Positions 8,868 to 18,326 of a stretch of DNA of 64,000 bases are shown one piece after another (position 1 is the first letter of the stretch; the number at the start of each line of letters is the position of its first letter). A program made the position numbers and the translations under genes. Origin of the DNA: a virus. The stretch is from the IMG/VR virus record IMGVR_UViG_3300042922_000923, positions 62,001 to 126,000 of that record, one strand, 5' to 3'. The notes below the pieces were generated by a model. It saw only the letters and a program-made list of their open reading frames with translations, searched no databases and had not been told where the DNA came from.

Positions 8868-9446
8868 CTATTGAGCAGCTGTTGAATTTTCAGTTGTATT
8901 AGCAAGTATAGACTGAGTATCTGTAGCTTCTACTTTAGGTGTAGTAAAAGCTGCTTGTACATTATCTGGAATTGAACTAAGCTTACCCTCAAGATCTTCA
9001 GCTTTTGATGTTAAAGTAGCTATTGTAGCTTGCATTGTAGCTGCTTCAGCTTGAAGCTGTTTAATTATGCTTGATTGGTCAATTACAGAAGATTTTCCCT
9101 GATTTACTTCACCAGCTATAGCTTGCCTTAACGATGTTAATTCATCTTGAGTCAATCCAGGTATCTTTTTAAGCATCAACTTATCAAATTCATCAGCTTT
9201 AGATCCTAGTGCTGTAGCAATGCTGTCAGTTATTCTAAACTTTTCATCTATTTCATAGAATGATTCCCATGCAGTCTTAACAACTTCTTCTTTACCAGCA
9301 TCTTTAATCTGAGCTTCAGCTAGTTCCCTCTTTTTAACTAAATAAGCAGTAACATTTTTTCCAACCTCTTTAATTATAAGAACCAGTGCACCAACGATTG
9401 CAGTATCTAAATATGGAACAAGTTGACCGAAAAAAAACTCTTTCAT
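8868..9446 (-). CDS. Holin-like membrane protein (LL-H type)
   Basis: 192 residues. One N-terminal membrane segment at about residues 10-26 (LDTAIVGALVLIIKEVG) is followed by a long charged, coiled-coil cytoplasmic tail, the layout of LL-H-family phage holins. Its place just upstream of two cell-wall hydrolases in transcription order supports a role in timing lysis. AGGAGG lies 9 bases before the ATG. A longer tail than typical holins leaves some doubt. Confidence 0.65.
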   Translation of the reverse strand: MKEFFFGQLVPYLDTAIVGALVLIIKEVGKNVTAYLVKKRELAEAQIKDAGKEEVVKTAWESFYEIDEKFRITDSIATALGSKADEFDKLMLKKIPGLTQDELTSLRQAIAGEVNQGKSSVIDQSSIIKQLQAEAATMQATIATLTSKAEDLEGKLSSIPDNVQAAFTTPKVEATDTQSILANTTENSTAAQ

Positions 9447-9490
9447 TTTAAATTCCCTCCTGTATTTTACTTAAAGGCTTCTTGCCTTTC

Positions 9491-9504
9491 TAGTAATAAT
9501 ATTA
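9491..9504 (-). promoter_or_regulatory. Candidate late promoter before holin-like gene
   Basis: On the minus strand TAATATTATTACTA stands about 45 bases before the ATG. It is one of eight similar sites (consensus close to TATATTATTAGTA) before minus-strand late genes. Confidence 0.5.
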
Positions 9505-9528
9505 GTTCAGTAACAAGAGAGTTTTATG

Positions 9529-10212
9529 TTAAAGTGAATAATTTTTGAACTTAAGACCATTTAAATCTCCATTCAGAGAGTTTAGAGTATGTTGAGCATC
9601 ATTAAGCAAGTCAGAATACACAGAACAATAAGTATCGAAAATAGATACAGCCTTAGAATAAGCATCCTTATAAAAAAGAGAAGCACAGCATACTGTATAG
9701 ATTGTTTCCATGACGTACTGGATTCTAGGATAATGCCAACATTCAAATTTTTTACTCACTATTTTTAGGCACTCACGCTCTTCAGCTGTATAGCTATCAT
9801 CTTTTAAGAAGAATATCTCCATTTCAGATAAACTTTGTTCTATATTATTTTTGAACATAGTGTATATCTCAGTGGAGGATATATCCTGATTGGTGTCAAG
9901 TCTTTCATCTATTTCTTCAGCTAGAGCTAATAATGTGTCATATCCTATTTTTATTTTTGCTAATAAAAGACAACGGAATACTGCTTCTTTTCCTTTATTT
10001 GGAATAGAAAAAGTAGTTTCTACTTGATTTGTATACATGGTTAGTCTGTTAAAAAGAATATGTGTAGCTAACTTTGGCTTTTCTGCTGCCGCCTTTTTTT
10101 GCTTTAAACAGTATTCAAGCTTCACTTTTCTAAAATCAAAGTACGCTTTAAGTCCTATTCCAAGCAAGCTTCCTGCTAAACTTACTAGCGCAACTATTAT
10201 TTCTATCTGCAT
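9529..10212 (-). CDS. Membrane-anchored hypothetical protein of lysis region
   Basis: 227 residues from the ATG at 10212, which has AAAGGAG 9 bases upstream. An N-terminal membrane segment (residues 2-20) is followed by a K-rich stretch and a largely helical cytoplasmic domain with several cysteines. It precedes the holin-like gene and might regulate lysis or membrane processes, but no family is recognised. Confidence 0.65.
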   Translation of the reverse strand: MQIEIIVALVSLAGSLLGIGLKAYFDFRKVKLEYCLKQKKAAAEKPKLATHILFNRLTMYTNQVETTFSIPNKGKEAVFRCLLLAKIKIGYDTLLALAEEIDERLDTNQDISSTEIYTMFKNNIEQSLSEMEIFFLKDDSYTAEERECLKIVSKKFECWHYPRIQYVMETIYTVCCASLFYKDAYSKAVSIFDTYCSVYSDLLNDAQHTLNSLNGDLNGLKFKNYSL

Positions 10213-10228
10213 AATTATCAGCTCCTTT

Positions 10229-10241
10229 ACTAGTAATATCA
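10229..10241 (-). promoter_or_regulatory. Candidate late promoter
   Basis: TGATATTACTAGT on the minus strand, 17 bases before the ATG of the membrane-anchored gene, with TATGTAG about 8 bases further upstream. Matches the late-promoter motif seen before other structural operons. Confidence 0.5.
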
Positions 10242-10271
10242 AAACACTACATAGTATTATTTCTGAGGTAT

Positions 10272-10296
10272 AAAAAAAGAGCGATTTACGCTCTTT
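10272..10296 (-). terminator. Rho-independent terminator
   Basis: On the minus strand AAAGAGCG and CGCTCTTT flank a 5-base loop and are followed by a run of seven T. It ends the fibre and baseplate transcript before the lysis region. Confidence 0.85.
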
Positions 10297-10326
10297 AAGG
10301 AATATACTATATATGTTGTTTACTAC

Positions 10327-10431
10327 TCAATTTTTTCCTATTGTAGTTTTGCTTATAATTTTTAAATATGCAGTTCCAAAGTTTATTTCTTTCCCACAAA
10401 AATTTTTACTTGTGTTTATTTGTAAAGCCAT
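10327..10431 (-). CDS. Possible 34-residue micropeptide
   Basis: A short frame with AGAAGG 8 bases before its ATG, in the otherwise empty stretch after the tailspike-like gene. The peptide is basic. Size and lack of homologues make it tentative. Confidence 0.4.
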   Translation of the reverse strand: MALQINTSKNFCGKEINFGTAYLKIISKTTIGKN

Positions 10432-10452
10432 AACATTAACCTTCTTTCTAAT

Positions 10453-11958
10453 TTATTGGGTATCATACTCAACATTTATCATGTAATAATAAAACTTTCC
10501 TGTATCGGCTGTGCTTGATTTTATTTTTAAAGTTGTACCATCTATATAACCATATCCTATGCCATCAATCTCATAGCCAGATATTCCCATGCCAACCGCG
10601 AAATACTTTGCAACAGCGTGGCCTAGATAGTAAGGGAATGTACCTACCGTTGTATCACTAGATGTTAAGGCGGAGGTGGTTTTGCAATAAAGTTCTAATA
10701 TAACTCTTTTATTTTTCTTTGTTATAACATTTCTAGTTCCTATTTGTGTGAAGCCACTTGCTAATGTAACTGATGATTTTATAATATTTATGTCATCCGA
10801 ATATCCAAAATAGGTGTTGTTATCTATATAACCCATGAATTTTGTTTTATCAATATTACTAAATTGTCCACTACCCGTAATTCCAGTAGTATCATAGTTA
10901 ACTGTTGTTAAATATGAATTAGTGAGAGAAAAATATTTAGCTGAATTTTCACTGTCTGTGTCAAAATAAAAAAGATATGGATTAGTCGAAACGTTGGGTG
11001 CTTTATATACTAATATATTATAAGAAGGGTATAATTCAGTAATAACTGGTCTATGGAGAGTTCCTATAACATAAAAAGCATATTGATATGAATCAGGACT
11101 ACTTTTTGAAATAATTGGGCTTCCATTTAATTTGCACCATATAGAGCCTTCTAATAAAGTTGTGTCCCATATCCATAAATGTATCTCAGTAAAAATACTA
11201 GTTCCCTCAGTATACCAGCCAATGTAATTATCAACGCCGAATATTTTAGTAAAATGGCAGTCGTTTGTCGTAACTTTAAACCCCATACCGGCAGTTGTTT
11301 TTCCTTTTATTGTCATCTCGCTGAATCTTAATTCATATCCAGATACAACATTAAATCCAATCCCTGTGTTATTTAAATATTCTATACATTCAACAATTCC
11401 CCGTCTACCGTACGTAACATGAAGCCCTTCACCAGCTAAACTATTCATATCTAGTATTATATTTTTTATGTGTAAAAAATCCGAATCAGTGTTTATATCA
11501 ATCATTTTAGAAACTGCCGAAACTGCTTTTATTGTTGCATAATTTAAATTCATTTTTATAGCATCTGTGATCGATAGTGTTGAACTTATTAAGTAAATTT
11601 GAGATTCGCTAGATTCTAATCTTAAATTATTTGCAATTGCATAATCTATAGCGCTTTGTAAATTAACTGTGTCGTCTGTTATTCCATCACCAATACAACC
11701 AAACATTTCAGGGCATACCCATTTTGTTTTCTTCGCTACATCTGACAATTGTGCAGTATTTTCATTTACTGCATTAACTAAATCTTTATTAGTAGTATTT
11801 AACTTACTAGTGTCACCAACTTCATTTGTATAAATATATTCTAAAGTTTTACCATTATTTAAGATAACTGCATCTCCAGAAGTATATACATCAACGTCCT
11901 CAACATCATCTGAATCTTCAAGTATTGCGTGGATACGTGCTTTTTTTAGGTTAGACAT
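10453..11958 (-). CDS. Tailspike-like protein with pectate-lyase-type beta-helix
   Basis: 501 residues. The first 70 residues form a module also found at the start of the fibre at 41414-44278 (shared YTSGDAVILNN), probably the part that docks on the virion. Then GCIGDGITDDTVNLQSAID marks the start of a pectate-lyase-type right-handed beta-helix, typical of polysaccharide-degrading tailspikes. The C-terminus is a beta-rich end domain. It probably binds or cuts surface glycans. Confidence 0.8.
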   Translation of the reverse strand: MSNLKKARIHAILEDSDDVEDVDVYTSGDAVILNNGKTLEYIYTNEVGDTSKLNTTNKDLVNAVNENTAQLSDVAKKTKWVCPEMFGCIGDGITDDTVNLQSAIDYAIANNLRLESSESQIYLISSTLSITDAIKMNLNYATIKAVSAVSKMIDINTDSDFLHIKNIILDMNSLAGEGLHVTYGRRGIVECIEYLNNTGIGFNVVSGYELRFSEMTIKGKTTAGMGFKVTTNDCHFTKIFGVDNYIGWYTEGTSIFTEIHLWIWDTTLLEGSIWCKLNGSPIISKSSPDSYQYAFYVIGTLHRPVITELYPSYNILVYKAPNVSTNPYLFYFDTDSENSAKYFSLTNSYLTTVNYDTTGITGSGQFSNIDKTKFMGYIDNNTYFGYSDDINIIKSSVTLASGFTQIGTRNVITKKNKRVILELYCKTTSALTSSDTTVGTFPYYLGHAVAKYFAVGMGISGYEIDGIGYGYIDGTTLKIKSSTADTGKFYYYMINVEYDTQ

Positions 11959-11972
11959 TTTAATCGACCTCC

Positions 11973-12221
11973 TTAGTCAATGTATATTTCTAAATCTGGA
12001 TCAGTTTTAGTAACAGTCCCATCTTCTAGAGTAAGTCCAATAGCATAACTCATAATACTTGCGTCCTTTATTTTGAAATAAAGCATAGCATCCTTACGTT
12101 CTGGAACTATAGGAAGTGTTGTACCCTCATAAAGAATATCTCTATTATCTAATTCAGAAATTACGTCTACAACCTGAGTAAAAATCTCCTTCATATTGTC
12201 TTTATTTAAATCAATATTCAT
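11973..12221 (-). CDS. Small virion-associated protein
   Basis: 82 residues. AGGTG overlapping the stop of the upstream gene serves as ribosome-binding site. It is beta-rich and acidic, and lies between a large baseplate gene and the tailspike gene, so a fibre-assembly or accessory role is possible. Unrecognised. Confidence 0.65.
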   Translation of the reverse strand: MNIDLNKDNMKEIFTQVVDVISELDNRDILYEGTTLPIVPERKDAMLYFKIKDASIMSYAIGLTLEDGTVTKTDPDLEIYID

Positions 12222-12231
12222 AAACTTTCAC

Positions 12232-12402
12232 CTACTTTGTATCTAGAGTTTGATTAGTGGAACTATTTATTTGCTCCTGGAGCTTATCAAATTTTTCAGA
12301 TAAGCTTTGGTAATTTTCTTTTAAATCTATAATATCTTTTTCAGCTGGAGTTAAATCAAATATTAAAGCACCTGAATGCTTGTCTTTTCTTATATCTGGC
12401 AT
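12232..12402 (-). CDS. Small coiled-coil protein
   Basis: 56 residues with AAAGAGGTG before the ATG, in the same operon as the baseplate and fibre genes. Residues 20-50 form a clear coiled coil. It has the size and position of the small proteins that accompany fibre genes in PBSX-like phages, but no firm family match is claimed. Confidence 0.65.
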   Translation of the reverse strand: MPDIRKDKHSGALIFDLTPAEKDIIDLKENYQSLSEKFDKLQEQINSSTNQTLDTK

Positions 12403-12426
12403 AAATTATTCACCTCTTTATAAATT

Positions 12427-12453
12427 TTTGGGGAACTTATTTAAGCTCCCCTA
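12427..12453 (-). terminator. Intergenic hairpin after baseplate gene
   Basis: GGGGA-x-CTT pairs with AAG-x-TCCCC around a 4-base loop, just after the large baseplate gene and before the next ribosome-binding site. The downstream minus strand is AAAAATTT rather than a T run, so it is more likely a processing or stability hairpin than a strong terminator. Confidence 0.4.
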
Positions 12454-12457
12454 TTAT

Positions 12458-15400
12458 TTATTTTATTATATTCATGAAATTCTTAGCTTTTGGAATAACA
12501 GTTGGATCTGCTGTGGATAGATTAACTCTAGCTCTAAACTTAGTTGCAGTAGCACCACCAGCAAGAGTTGTCTGGAAGGTATACTTAGTATACTCTGTGT
12601 CTACTGTAGCAGTTGATACTTGAGTTGCAGTTACCCAAGAAGATTCAGTTGTTCCATTTCCATCTGTACAGAACTGAACTGTTGCTGTGCATCCTGAAGG
12701 TAACTTAAGGTCCACAACCTGTTTTACAGTTGTAAAAGGCTGAGACATTACTACATTTTTTGTAACATAAGAACCAGAAGTCTTAAATAACAATGTTTCT
12801 AGTCTTATTAAATCAGAACTTAGAACCGGGGAAACTAATTGTGTTCCAGTAAATTTAGCTCTTATTTGAACTTTAGATGTAACTGCACCTAAGTATGTGA
12901 GAACATAAGGAGTTAATGAGAACCAGTTATTAGTATTCTTTGTTATATCATTGTCAGTTCTATATTCCCATACACAATTACAGCCTATTGGTAAAATAGC
13001 ATCAGTATCAAGGTATAATACATTAGCATTTACATTAATAGGATTAAATACAGCTATACCTGATGGATTAAATTTCTGTGATAAAAGTTTCATCTTAAGG
13101 TCCATGTTTTGGTTTGGAGTCCATGTTAACGCGTTACTTGATGTAAATAGAACACCACCAGCATTAATTTGACTAGATACTTTAGCACCAGTTAGAATAT
13201 CTGTCTTACCTACTGTTGAAGTAAATAATTGATAATCTGTGCTATCTGATTCAATGATAATACAATATTGCTTGTCTCCATCACAATATATTGGATTATC
13301 AAAGATAACAGTAGTTTCAGAAGTACCTTTAGCACTAACATTAACCTGATTAGGAGTTAAAACCTTAGCTGCATACTGAGTAGTACTAGGGAAACCATTA
13401 TCCATTCCTCTTAGCTCTATAGTTACATTAGATGAATTTGATTTGGTTAAGAAGTATAATGTAACTCCTGAAATAAAACAAGAATCGTCTAAGCTAAAGC
13501 TTTGTGCTACTGGATCATAAGGTTTATAAATTGTATTTACATGATTTATAGTTTGATAAGTATCATATACTATTCCAGTGCTTGTAAATATTGATGAACC
13601 TGTTACAGTTGCATTAGATCCTGAAACATCAGACAACGTACCAGTAATAACTACTTTCTTTGTTCCTGTTAATACGTTAGGAGGAATTACAAAGGTTCCT
13701 TGTGTATATCCATTTACATCTGCTTTTAATGTCCCGGGTTTAGTACCTACGTATGCTGCTTGTGCAGAACATGTAACTTGTATTCCATCAAATGTTACAA
13801 CTAGATTATCTTGATAAGGCATGAAATTATAACCAGTAACAGTTATAGTATCTTGAGGAATGTATAAATATAATCTTGATTTAATACTTGTAGTAACTGT
13901 TATGTTATTAGTTTCTGATGCCTGAAGTGTTTCATAGTAGTATTGGTTTCTATAGTATTTTGAAGCAACAATATTATTTGTTATATTTTGATAAGTATCT
14001 GTAGTATATACATTTCCTACTTGAGATGTAGCTGAAGGTGAAAGTGAAACTACAGCTGACTTAGTATATATAGCATAAGGATTGACCGATAAGGTTTCAG
14101 TAGCATTACTTTGATTTAATAGTACATTTGTAGCACTTACAGATTTTGAAAATATATTTGAACCTATTTTATTTACAGATGAATTTACTGTATCTAAAGT
14201 CAAATAAGTAGATGCTCTTGTAAAATCAGGAAGCAACACTCTCTCAGTAACATCTAGTGAAGATTTAAATAAACTATGAGTTAAGTCACATTTATCAAAG
14301 TTTACAAAAGAGTCTGTAAGAATACCTTTTAAACTTGATGCTGATTCACCTTGCATAGCTGTAGAATCTAAGTTGCTTATAGCATCGTTATATTCCAAAT
14401 CTTCAATACGCTGCATCATCGCCCACAATTTTTCAATAGTGAATCTTTGAATTGCGTTATTGTTAATTTCAATGTTATCTGAATTTGCGGAAATAGTAAC
14501 TATTCCAAGTCTAAAATAATCAATATTATTAAAGTCAGGGCAAGCTACTCTATCATAAATATCTGATTCACCTTTAAGAACATATATGTTTCCTTCTTTA
14601 TCCATAACAACAACATCTTGTCTACTTAAATAGAAAGTATAAGTTATAGTGAAAGAAGTAGTATCTACAGGAAGATCACCAGTCATACCTGTAAAATCTA
14701 TATAGTCTCCAGTAGTATCACTTGTTAGCTTGTAATCAAAATCTTTAGCAAGAGTTTTGTTGTATCTCCAAATACAAGTATAAGTTGACCCTATTGCAGG
14801 TTCTGCACCAGATAAACTCCAATCTATAGAATTTCCTGTAAGTTGATAATCAGTACCTTTTACATAAGTAGTACTACCTGCTGTTATGCTAGTTATATCT
14901 ACAACTGGTGTTGCAGGTAAAAGGTCTGAGCCTCCAGCAGTATTACCTCTTGTTATTGTTTGAGTTCTTGAAACTTGAGCTATTATCTCTTCAACAGCAC
15001 AAGCTGGAGAATTATTTAATTTATATTTACTAGTACCAGTATGATATATTTTAGGTTCTCCAATAACTTCTCTAGTATCTTTTGCTTTGTCTGCATAGAT
15101 AATAGTTGCAGCTTGCTTTGTTATAGCATATCCTTTTACATAAGCTTTTCCTGCATTTACAGAAAGTTTTAATTGTGTACCATCTCCACTTTCTTCCTTC
15201 TTATCTATTATTTCTAATCCAAATACTTTGTAGTTTCCTACTTCATCATAAGTTCTACTTGCTAGAGCTTCATTTACTACTGCAAGGTCAGTAACAGTAT
15301 TACTATTAATTAATGATCCATCTTGAAGCTTATAAATAACTTGAGCAGTACTATTGTTAGCAACTATAGCAATAGTTTCTTGTAACCTATGTGCTCCAGG

Positions 15401-15802
15401 CAAACCATAATTTTCTTCATTTTCAGCAGGATCTAGTAAACTGTTATCTTCAGATTCTGTAATTATAGTTTGATTAATTAGAGCACCTATAGTTTCCTCT
15501 CCAATACCTGTAATTGTAACGTGAGACTCATGTACGTCTCTAACTAAACCAGACATATAAATTTTTCCAGGACTGATTGTAACGTTAGTTCCTGATATTA
15601 TAATTTCACAACCAGAAATTATGGTACCTTCAGTTACAAGGGTATCTGATATTCTTTTTAAGTATTCTCTTTGAATAGCTTGAGTTTCATTTACTTCTTG
15701 TGCCTGTTCTACGTATCCAGCTCTGTAGAGTACAGCTGTGTAATTTTTGCTTGCATCATATCTATTGTAATAAGGATCTCCATTGGTAATTACTGAACTC
15801 AT
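12458..15802 (-). CDS. Large baseplate/fibre-attachment protein (DUF4815-like)
   Basis: 1114 residues from the ATG at 15802, 7 bases after AGGAGGT. The N-terminal 400 residues resemble the DUF4815 domain of contractile-tailed phages (DPYYNRYD, YTAVLYRAGYVEQAQEVNE). The rest is a chain of beta-sandwich-like segments. It sits among baseplate and fibre genes, so it probably forms an outer baseplate arm. No enzyme motif is visible. Confidence 0.7.
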   Translation of the reverse strand: MSSVITNGDPYYNRYDASKNYTAVLYRAGYVEQAQEVNETQAIQREYLKRISDTLVTEGTIISGCEIIISGTNVTISPGKIYMSGLVRDVHESHVTITGIGEETIGALINQTIITESEDNSLLDPAENEENYGLPGAHRLQETIAIVANNSTAQVIYKLQDGSLINSNTVTDLAVVNEALASRTYDEVGNYKVFGLEIIDKKEESGDGTQLKLSVNAGKAYVKGYAITKQAATIIYADKAKDTREVIGEPKIYHTGTSKYKLNNSPACAVEEIIAQVSRTQTITRGNTAGGSDLLPATPVVDITSITAGSTTYVKGTDYQLTGNSIDWSLSGAEPAIGSTYTCIWRYNKTLAKDFDYKLTSDTTGDYIDFTGMTGDLPVDTTSFTITYTFYLSRQDVVVMDKEGNIYVLKGESDIYDRVACPDFNNIDYFRLGIVTISANSDNIEINNNAIQRFTIEKLWAMMQRIEDLEYNDAISNLDSTAMQGESASSLKGILTDSFVNFDKCDLTHSLFKSSLDVTERVLLPDFTRASTYLTLDTVNSSVNKIGSNIFSKSVSATNVLLNQSNATETLSVNPYAIYTKSAVVSLSPSATSQVGNVYTTDTYQNITNNIVASKYYRNQYYYETLQASETNNITVTTSIKSRLYLYIPQDTITVTGYNFMPYQDNLVVTFDGIQVTCSAQAAYVGTKPGTLKADVNGYTQGTFVIPPNVLTGTKKVVITGTLSDVSGSNATVTGSSIFTSTGIVYDTYQTINHVNTIYKPYDPVAQSFSLDDSCFISGVTLYFLTKSNSSNVTIELRGMDNGFPSTTQYAAKVLTPNQVNVSAKGTSETTVIFDNPIYCDGDKQYCIIIESDSTDYQLFTSTVGKTDILTGAKVSSQINAGGVLFTSSNALTWTPNQNMDLKMKLLSQKFNPSGIAVFNPINVNANVLYLDTDAILPIGCNCVWEYRTDNDITKNTNNWFSLTPYVLTYLGAVTSKVQIRAKFTGTQLVSPVLSSDLIRLETLLFKTSGSYVTKNVVMSQPFTTVKQVVDLKLPSGCTATVQFCTDGNGTTESSWVTATQVSTATVDTEYTKYTFQTTLAGGATATKFRARVNLSTADPTVIPKAKNFMNIIK

Positions 15803-15814
15803 GCAATGCACCTC

Positions 15815-16321
15815 CTAAAATTCGATTATAAACGATAGTTTTTCTTTTTGGTCTTTTTGCCTTGTAGTTAGCTTTCTGTTATCTATTAAAAATAAAGTTC
15901 CTTGAGAACTGACCTCTTCAGGAAGCAACGCTGCTTTAGCATCATCAACACCAGCTGCACGTACTAAATCTAAAAGGAGGCCTACCTGTCCGTATTTATC
16001 TAATGGAAGTTCACCGTAATTGATATAACATTCAACATATACCCATTTAGCACCTTGAGTATATATTTGGTTAGCAGGTGTAATTGTCCACCTGGTATCT
16101 CGATATATAATACTTCCTTCTGGATCAGGAATTACTAAATATTTACTTTCACATTTTTTAAAACCTAAAGGTTCGATAACTTCTTTTTGATTAACATTTG
16201 GGGGATCTGGAATATCAGGATTAGACCAATCAGTTTGCTTTCCTAGTCCAAAATAAATATTTGTATTATTAAAAAAAGCTAAAGCTTTTGAACAGTGTCC
16301 ATATAGCGTAGTTACAGCCAT
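15815..16321 (-). CDS. Putative baseplate wedge protein
   Basis: 168 residues, first gene of the minus-strand fibre operon, with AGGAGG before the ATG. The beta-rich sequence with aromatic residues (YGHCSKALAFFNN) and the neighbouring DUF4815-like protein suggest a baseplate component. No precise family recognised. Confidence 0.55.
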   Translation of the reverse strand: MAVTTLYGHCSKALAFFNNTNIYFGLGKQTDWSNPDIPDPPNVNQKEVIEPLGFKKCESKYLVIPDPEGSIIYRDTRWTITPANQIYTQGAKWVYVECYINYGELPLDKYGQVGLLLDLVRAAGVDDAKAALLPEEVSSQGTLFLIDNRKLTTRQKDQKEKLSFIIEF

Positions 16322-16352
16322 AAGTATTCCTCCTTCTATTGTTCTTTTTAAC

Positions 16353-16365
16353 TACTAATAATATA
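16353..16365 (-). promoter_or_regulatory. Candidate late promoter of the fibre operon
   Basis: TATATTATTAGTA on the minus strand, 31 bases before the first ATG of the operon, with TATAGTG about 13 bases upstream. It is an exact example of the late-promoter motif. Confidence 0.6.
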
Positions 16366-16420
16366 AAACCCTTGGCACTATAGAGTTTAAGAAATACCTA
16401 GATTAATAGAAAAATTTGGC

Positions 16421-16478
16421 TTCTATATGGAAAAAATTTAATATTTTTAAATTAATTCACTTTTTTATTTATATAAGG
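16421..16478 (+). promoter_or_regulatory. Candidate bipartite promoter for NA37 cassette
   Basis: TTCTATATGG at 16421-16430 is followed 37 bases later by ATTTATATA in TTTTTTATTTATATAAGG. The same pair and spacing occurs at 51880-51935 and a weaker one at 50667-50722, all before plus-strand genes. Confidence 0.45.
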
Positions 16479-16529
16479 ATGCATTCATTTTTTAGCATTC
16501 TAATTAAAATAAGAGAAAGAAGGACTTTT

Positions 16530-17546
16530 ATGAGGTATATAAAAGATATAAACATAAATGAAGTTATTGTTCATGTTTTAAACAAGCAATCGGAGGAACC
16601 ACTTTTAAATGACTTAGAATTGGAACTAGATGAATCAACATACAATTATATTGAAAATTTGATTGTTAAGAGCCTAAATAATCAAAAGCTCTACTATGCT
16701 ACATTTTTGAATAAAGAGGCAGAGACTGAAGTAGAAACATTAGCTGGTCTATATTTTACTGGAAAAGCTGGAGATATAATAGATATATCAAAATCTCTTG
16801 CTACAAGAATGTTCTCATTACTAAGAGGAAATTCTGGTATATCCTCTTGTGATTTGTTAGTTGCTTCTTTAACTACTGATTTAGGACCTCTTTTAGCAAT
16901 ATTAGTTATGGATTATGATAGAACCTTTAAGCATAACATAGAAAAGTTAGATGAAAATACTGTTATAACGCTTGTAAAGGATAAAGAAGGTCTTCCTAAG
17001 ACTGCTGGAAAAGTTCAAAAAGCTGCATTTATACTTCCTCATGGTATGGATACTTTTGATTTAATGGTACTAGATAAAGATCCTAAAAATAATTATTTTT
17101 CAAGTGAATTTTTAAAAGCTAAGTATGTTGCAAATGAAAGAGACTTGACTAAGAGGTTCATTTCATTAACAGAAGCTTGGATTGTAAAAAAACATGCATG
17201 TGATGCAGTAAAGGCAGAAGATGCTAGAAGTACTATAAGGAAGGCTTGTTTATTAGACGATGAAATAGTTCTAGAGGATCTAGCAGATGAACTTTATACT
17301 TCAGAAAGTGACCATGAAGAATTTTTAGATTATTATAAGCAAGCACAGCTGCCTGAAAAACTAGTTTTAGATAGGACCTGGCTTGATGAATCTACAAGTA
17401 AAATAAAATTAAACTTAGAGAATCTTATTAAAGTTGAAATGTATTCTAGCTTATATAACGATCCTAATAGATTTGAAATTCAAGCAAATTCAGATAAAAG
17501 TATAAATATTGTTATAAAGAATATTATGAATTATAGAGAAAACTAG
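16530..17546 (+). CDS. 37-kDa nucleoid-associated (NA37/YejK-like) protein
   Basis: 338 residues from the ATG at 16530, which has AGAAGGA upstream; the longer start at 16416 runs through the promoter region. The pattern fits the NA37 family: an N-terminal VIVHVLNK segment, the central LAILVMDYDRTFKH, and KVQKAAFILP followed by FDLMVLDK. These proteins bind nucleoid DNA. It is transcribed opposite to the surrounding late genes together with a nuclease-like gene, with its own promoter and terminator. Confidence 0.8.
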   Translation: MRYIKDININEVIVHVLNKQSEEPLLNDLELELDESTYNYIENLIVKSLNNQKLYYATFLNKEAETEVETLAGLYFTGKAGDIIDISKSLATRMFSLLRGNSGISSCDLLVASLTTDLGPLLAILVMDYDRTFKHNIEKLDENTVITLVKDKEGLPKTAGKVQKAAFILPHGMDTFDLMVLDKDPKNNYFSSEFLKAKYVANERDLTKRFISLTEAWIVKKHACDAVKAEDARSTIRKACLLDDEIVLEDLADELYTSESDHEEFLDYYKQAQLPEKLVLDRTWLDESTSKIKLNLENLIKVEMYSSLYNDPNRFEIQANSDKSINIVIKNIMNYREN

Positions 17547-17555
17547 GTGGTTACT

Positions 17556-18281
17556 GTGAAGGAGACAGACCTATTTATGTATTTGAGGGATTACTTTGAA
17601 ACTAATCCCCACAATGTTATATATACAGAGGTCGTAGGAGTAGGATATGGAAGACCAGATATTGTTGTTTTAAACAATGGTATTGTTACTGTAGTTGAAA
17701 TGAAAACTACTTTAAGCATGAAACTTATTGAACAGGCCTTTAACTGGAGATATGTTGCTAATTATGTTTATATAGCTATTCCTAAAGGAAGTAAGCCTTT
17801 AAATACATTTGTTACAAAGATATTAAGAGACTATGGAATAGGCATACTGCAAATAGATATACAAGGTTCCAGTACTTTAAAATGGTATCAAGAACACAAT
17901 GAAAAACTTAATTTTTGTGTTAGGGAAAGCCTAAGGCCTAAACTATTTAGGAATAAATCTAGAATTGATTGGAAGTCAAAACTTAAGGACATGTTTAAGT
18001 ATGAGAATAATGTTAGTGGTGGTAATGTAGGTGGAGGATATAATACTCCATACAAAGCTATGATAACGGAAGTAAAATGGTACCTGAAAACGCATCAAGA
18101 TAAACCTGTAGCTATAAAAGAACTAATTGAGTATCTAGACATTGTTAGAAGTCATTATAGTAATCCTAAAGCTGGCTTATATAATGCGCTAACAACTATA
18201 GAAAGTAAGGATATTGTATGTGAAACTATTGGTAATAAGATTTATTTCTCATTAACTAAAGAGGCTTCTGAGAAATATTAA
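17556..18281 (+). CDS. PD-(D/E)XK-like nuclease with C-terminal winged-helix-like domain
   Basis: 241 residues from the GTG at 17556, which has AGGTGG 5 bases upstream. The segment YGRPDIVVLNNGIVTVVEMK gives the D-(x)n-ExK arrangement of restriction-type nucleases (PD, then E-M-K). A glycine-rich linker near residues 150-160 leads to a C-terminal domain that looks like a winged helix (IKELIEYL, LYNALTTIES). It is encoded 9 bases after the NA37 protein. A DNA-targeting role is likely; the substrate is unknown. Confidence 0.65.
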   Translation: MKETDLFMYLRDYFETNPHNVIYTEVVGVGYGRPDIVVLNNGIVTVVEMKTTLSMKLIEQAFNWRYVANYVYIAIPKGSKPLNTFVTKILRDYGIGILQIDIQGSSTLKWYQEHNEKLNFCVRESLRPKLFRNKSRIDWKSKLKDMFKYENNVSGGNVGGGYNTPYKAMITEVKWYLKTHQDKPVAIKELIEYLDIVRSHYSNPKAGLYNALTTIESKDIVCETIGNKIYFSLTKEASEKY

Positions 18282-18290
18282 GACTTATTA

Positions 18291-18326
18291 AAATAAGGAG
18301 CAAATTAATGCTCCTTATTTTTTTAT
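18291..18326. terminator. Strong terminator between converging genes
   Basis: AAATAAGGAGC pairs perfectly with GCTCCTTATTT around an 8-base loop, followed by TTTTATT. It separates the NA37/nuclease cassette from the converging tail operon. Confidence 0.9.

Noticed and set aside
17547-17555. GTG at 17547 as start of the nuclease-like gene
   Set aside because: AGGTGG overlaps it, whereas the GTG at 17556 is properly spaced.
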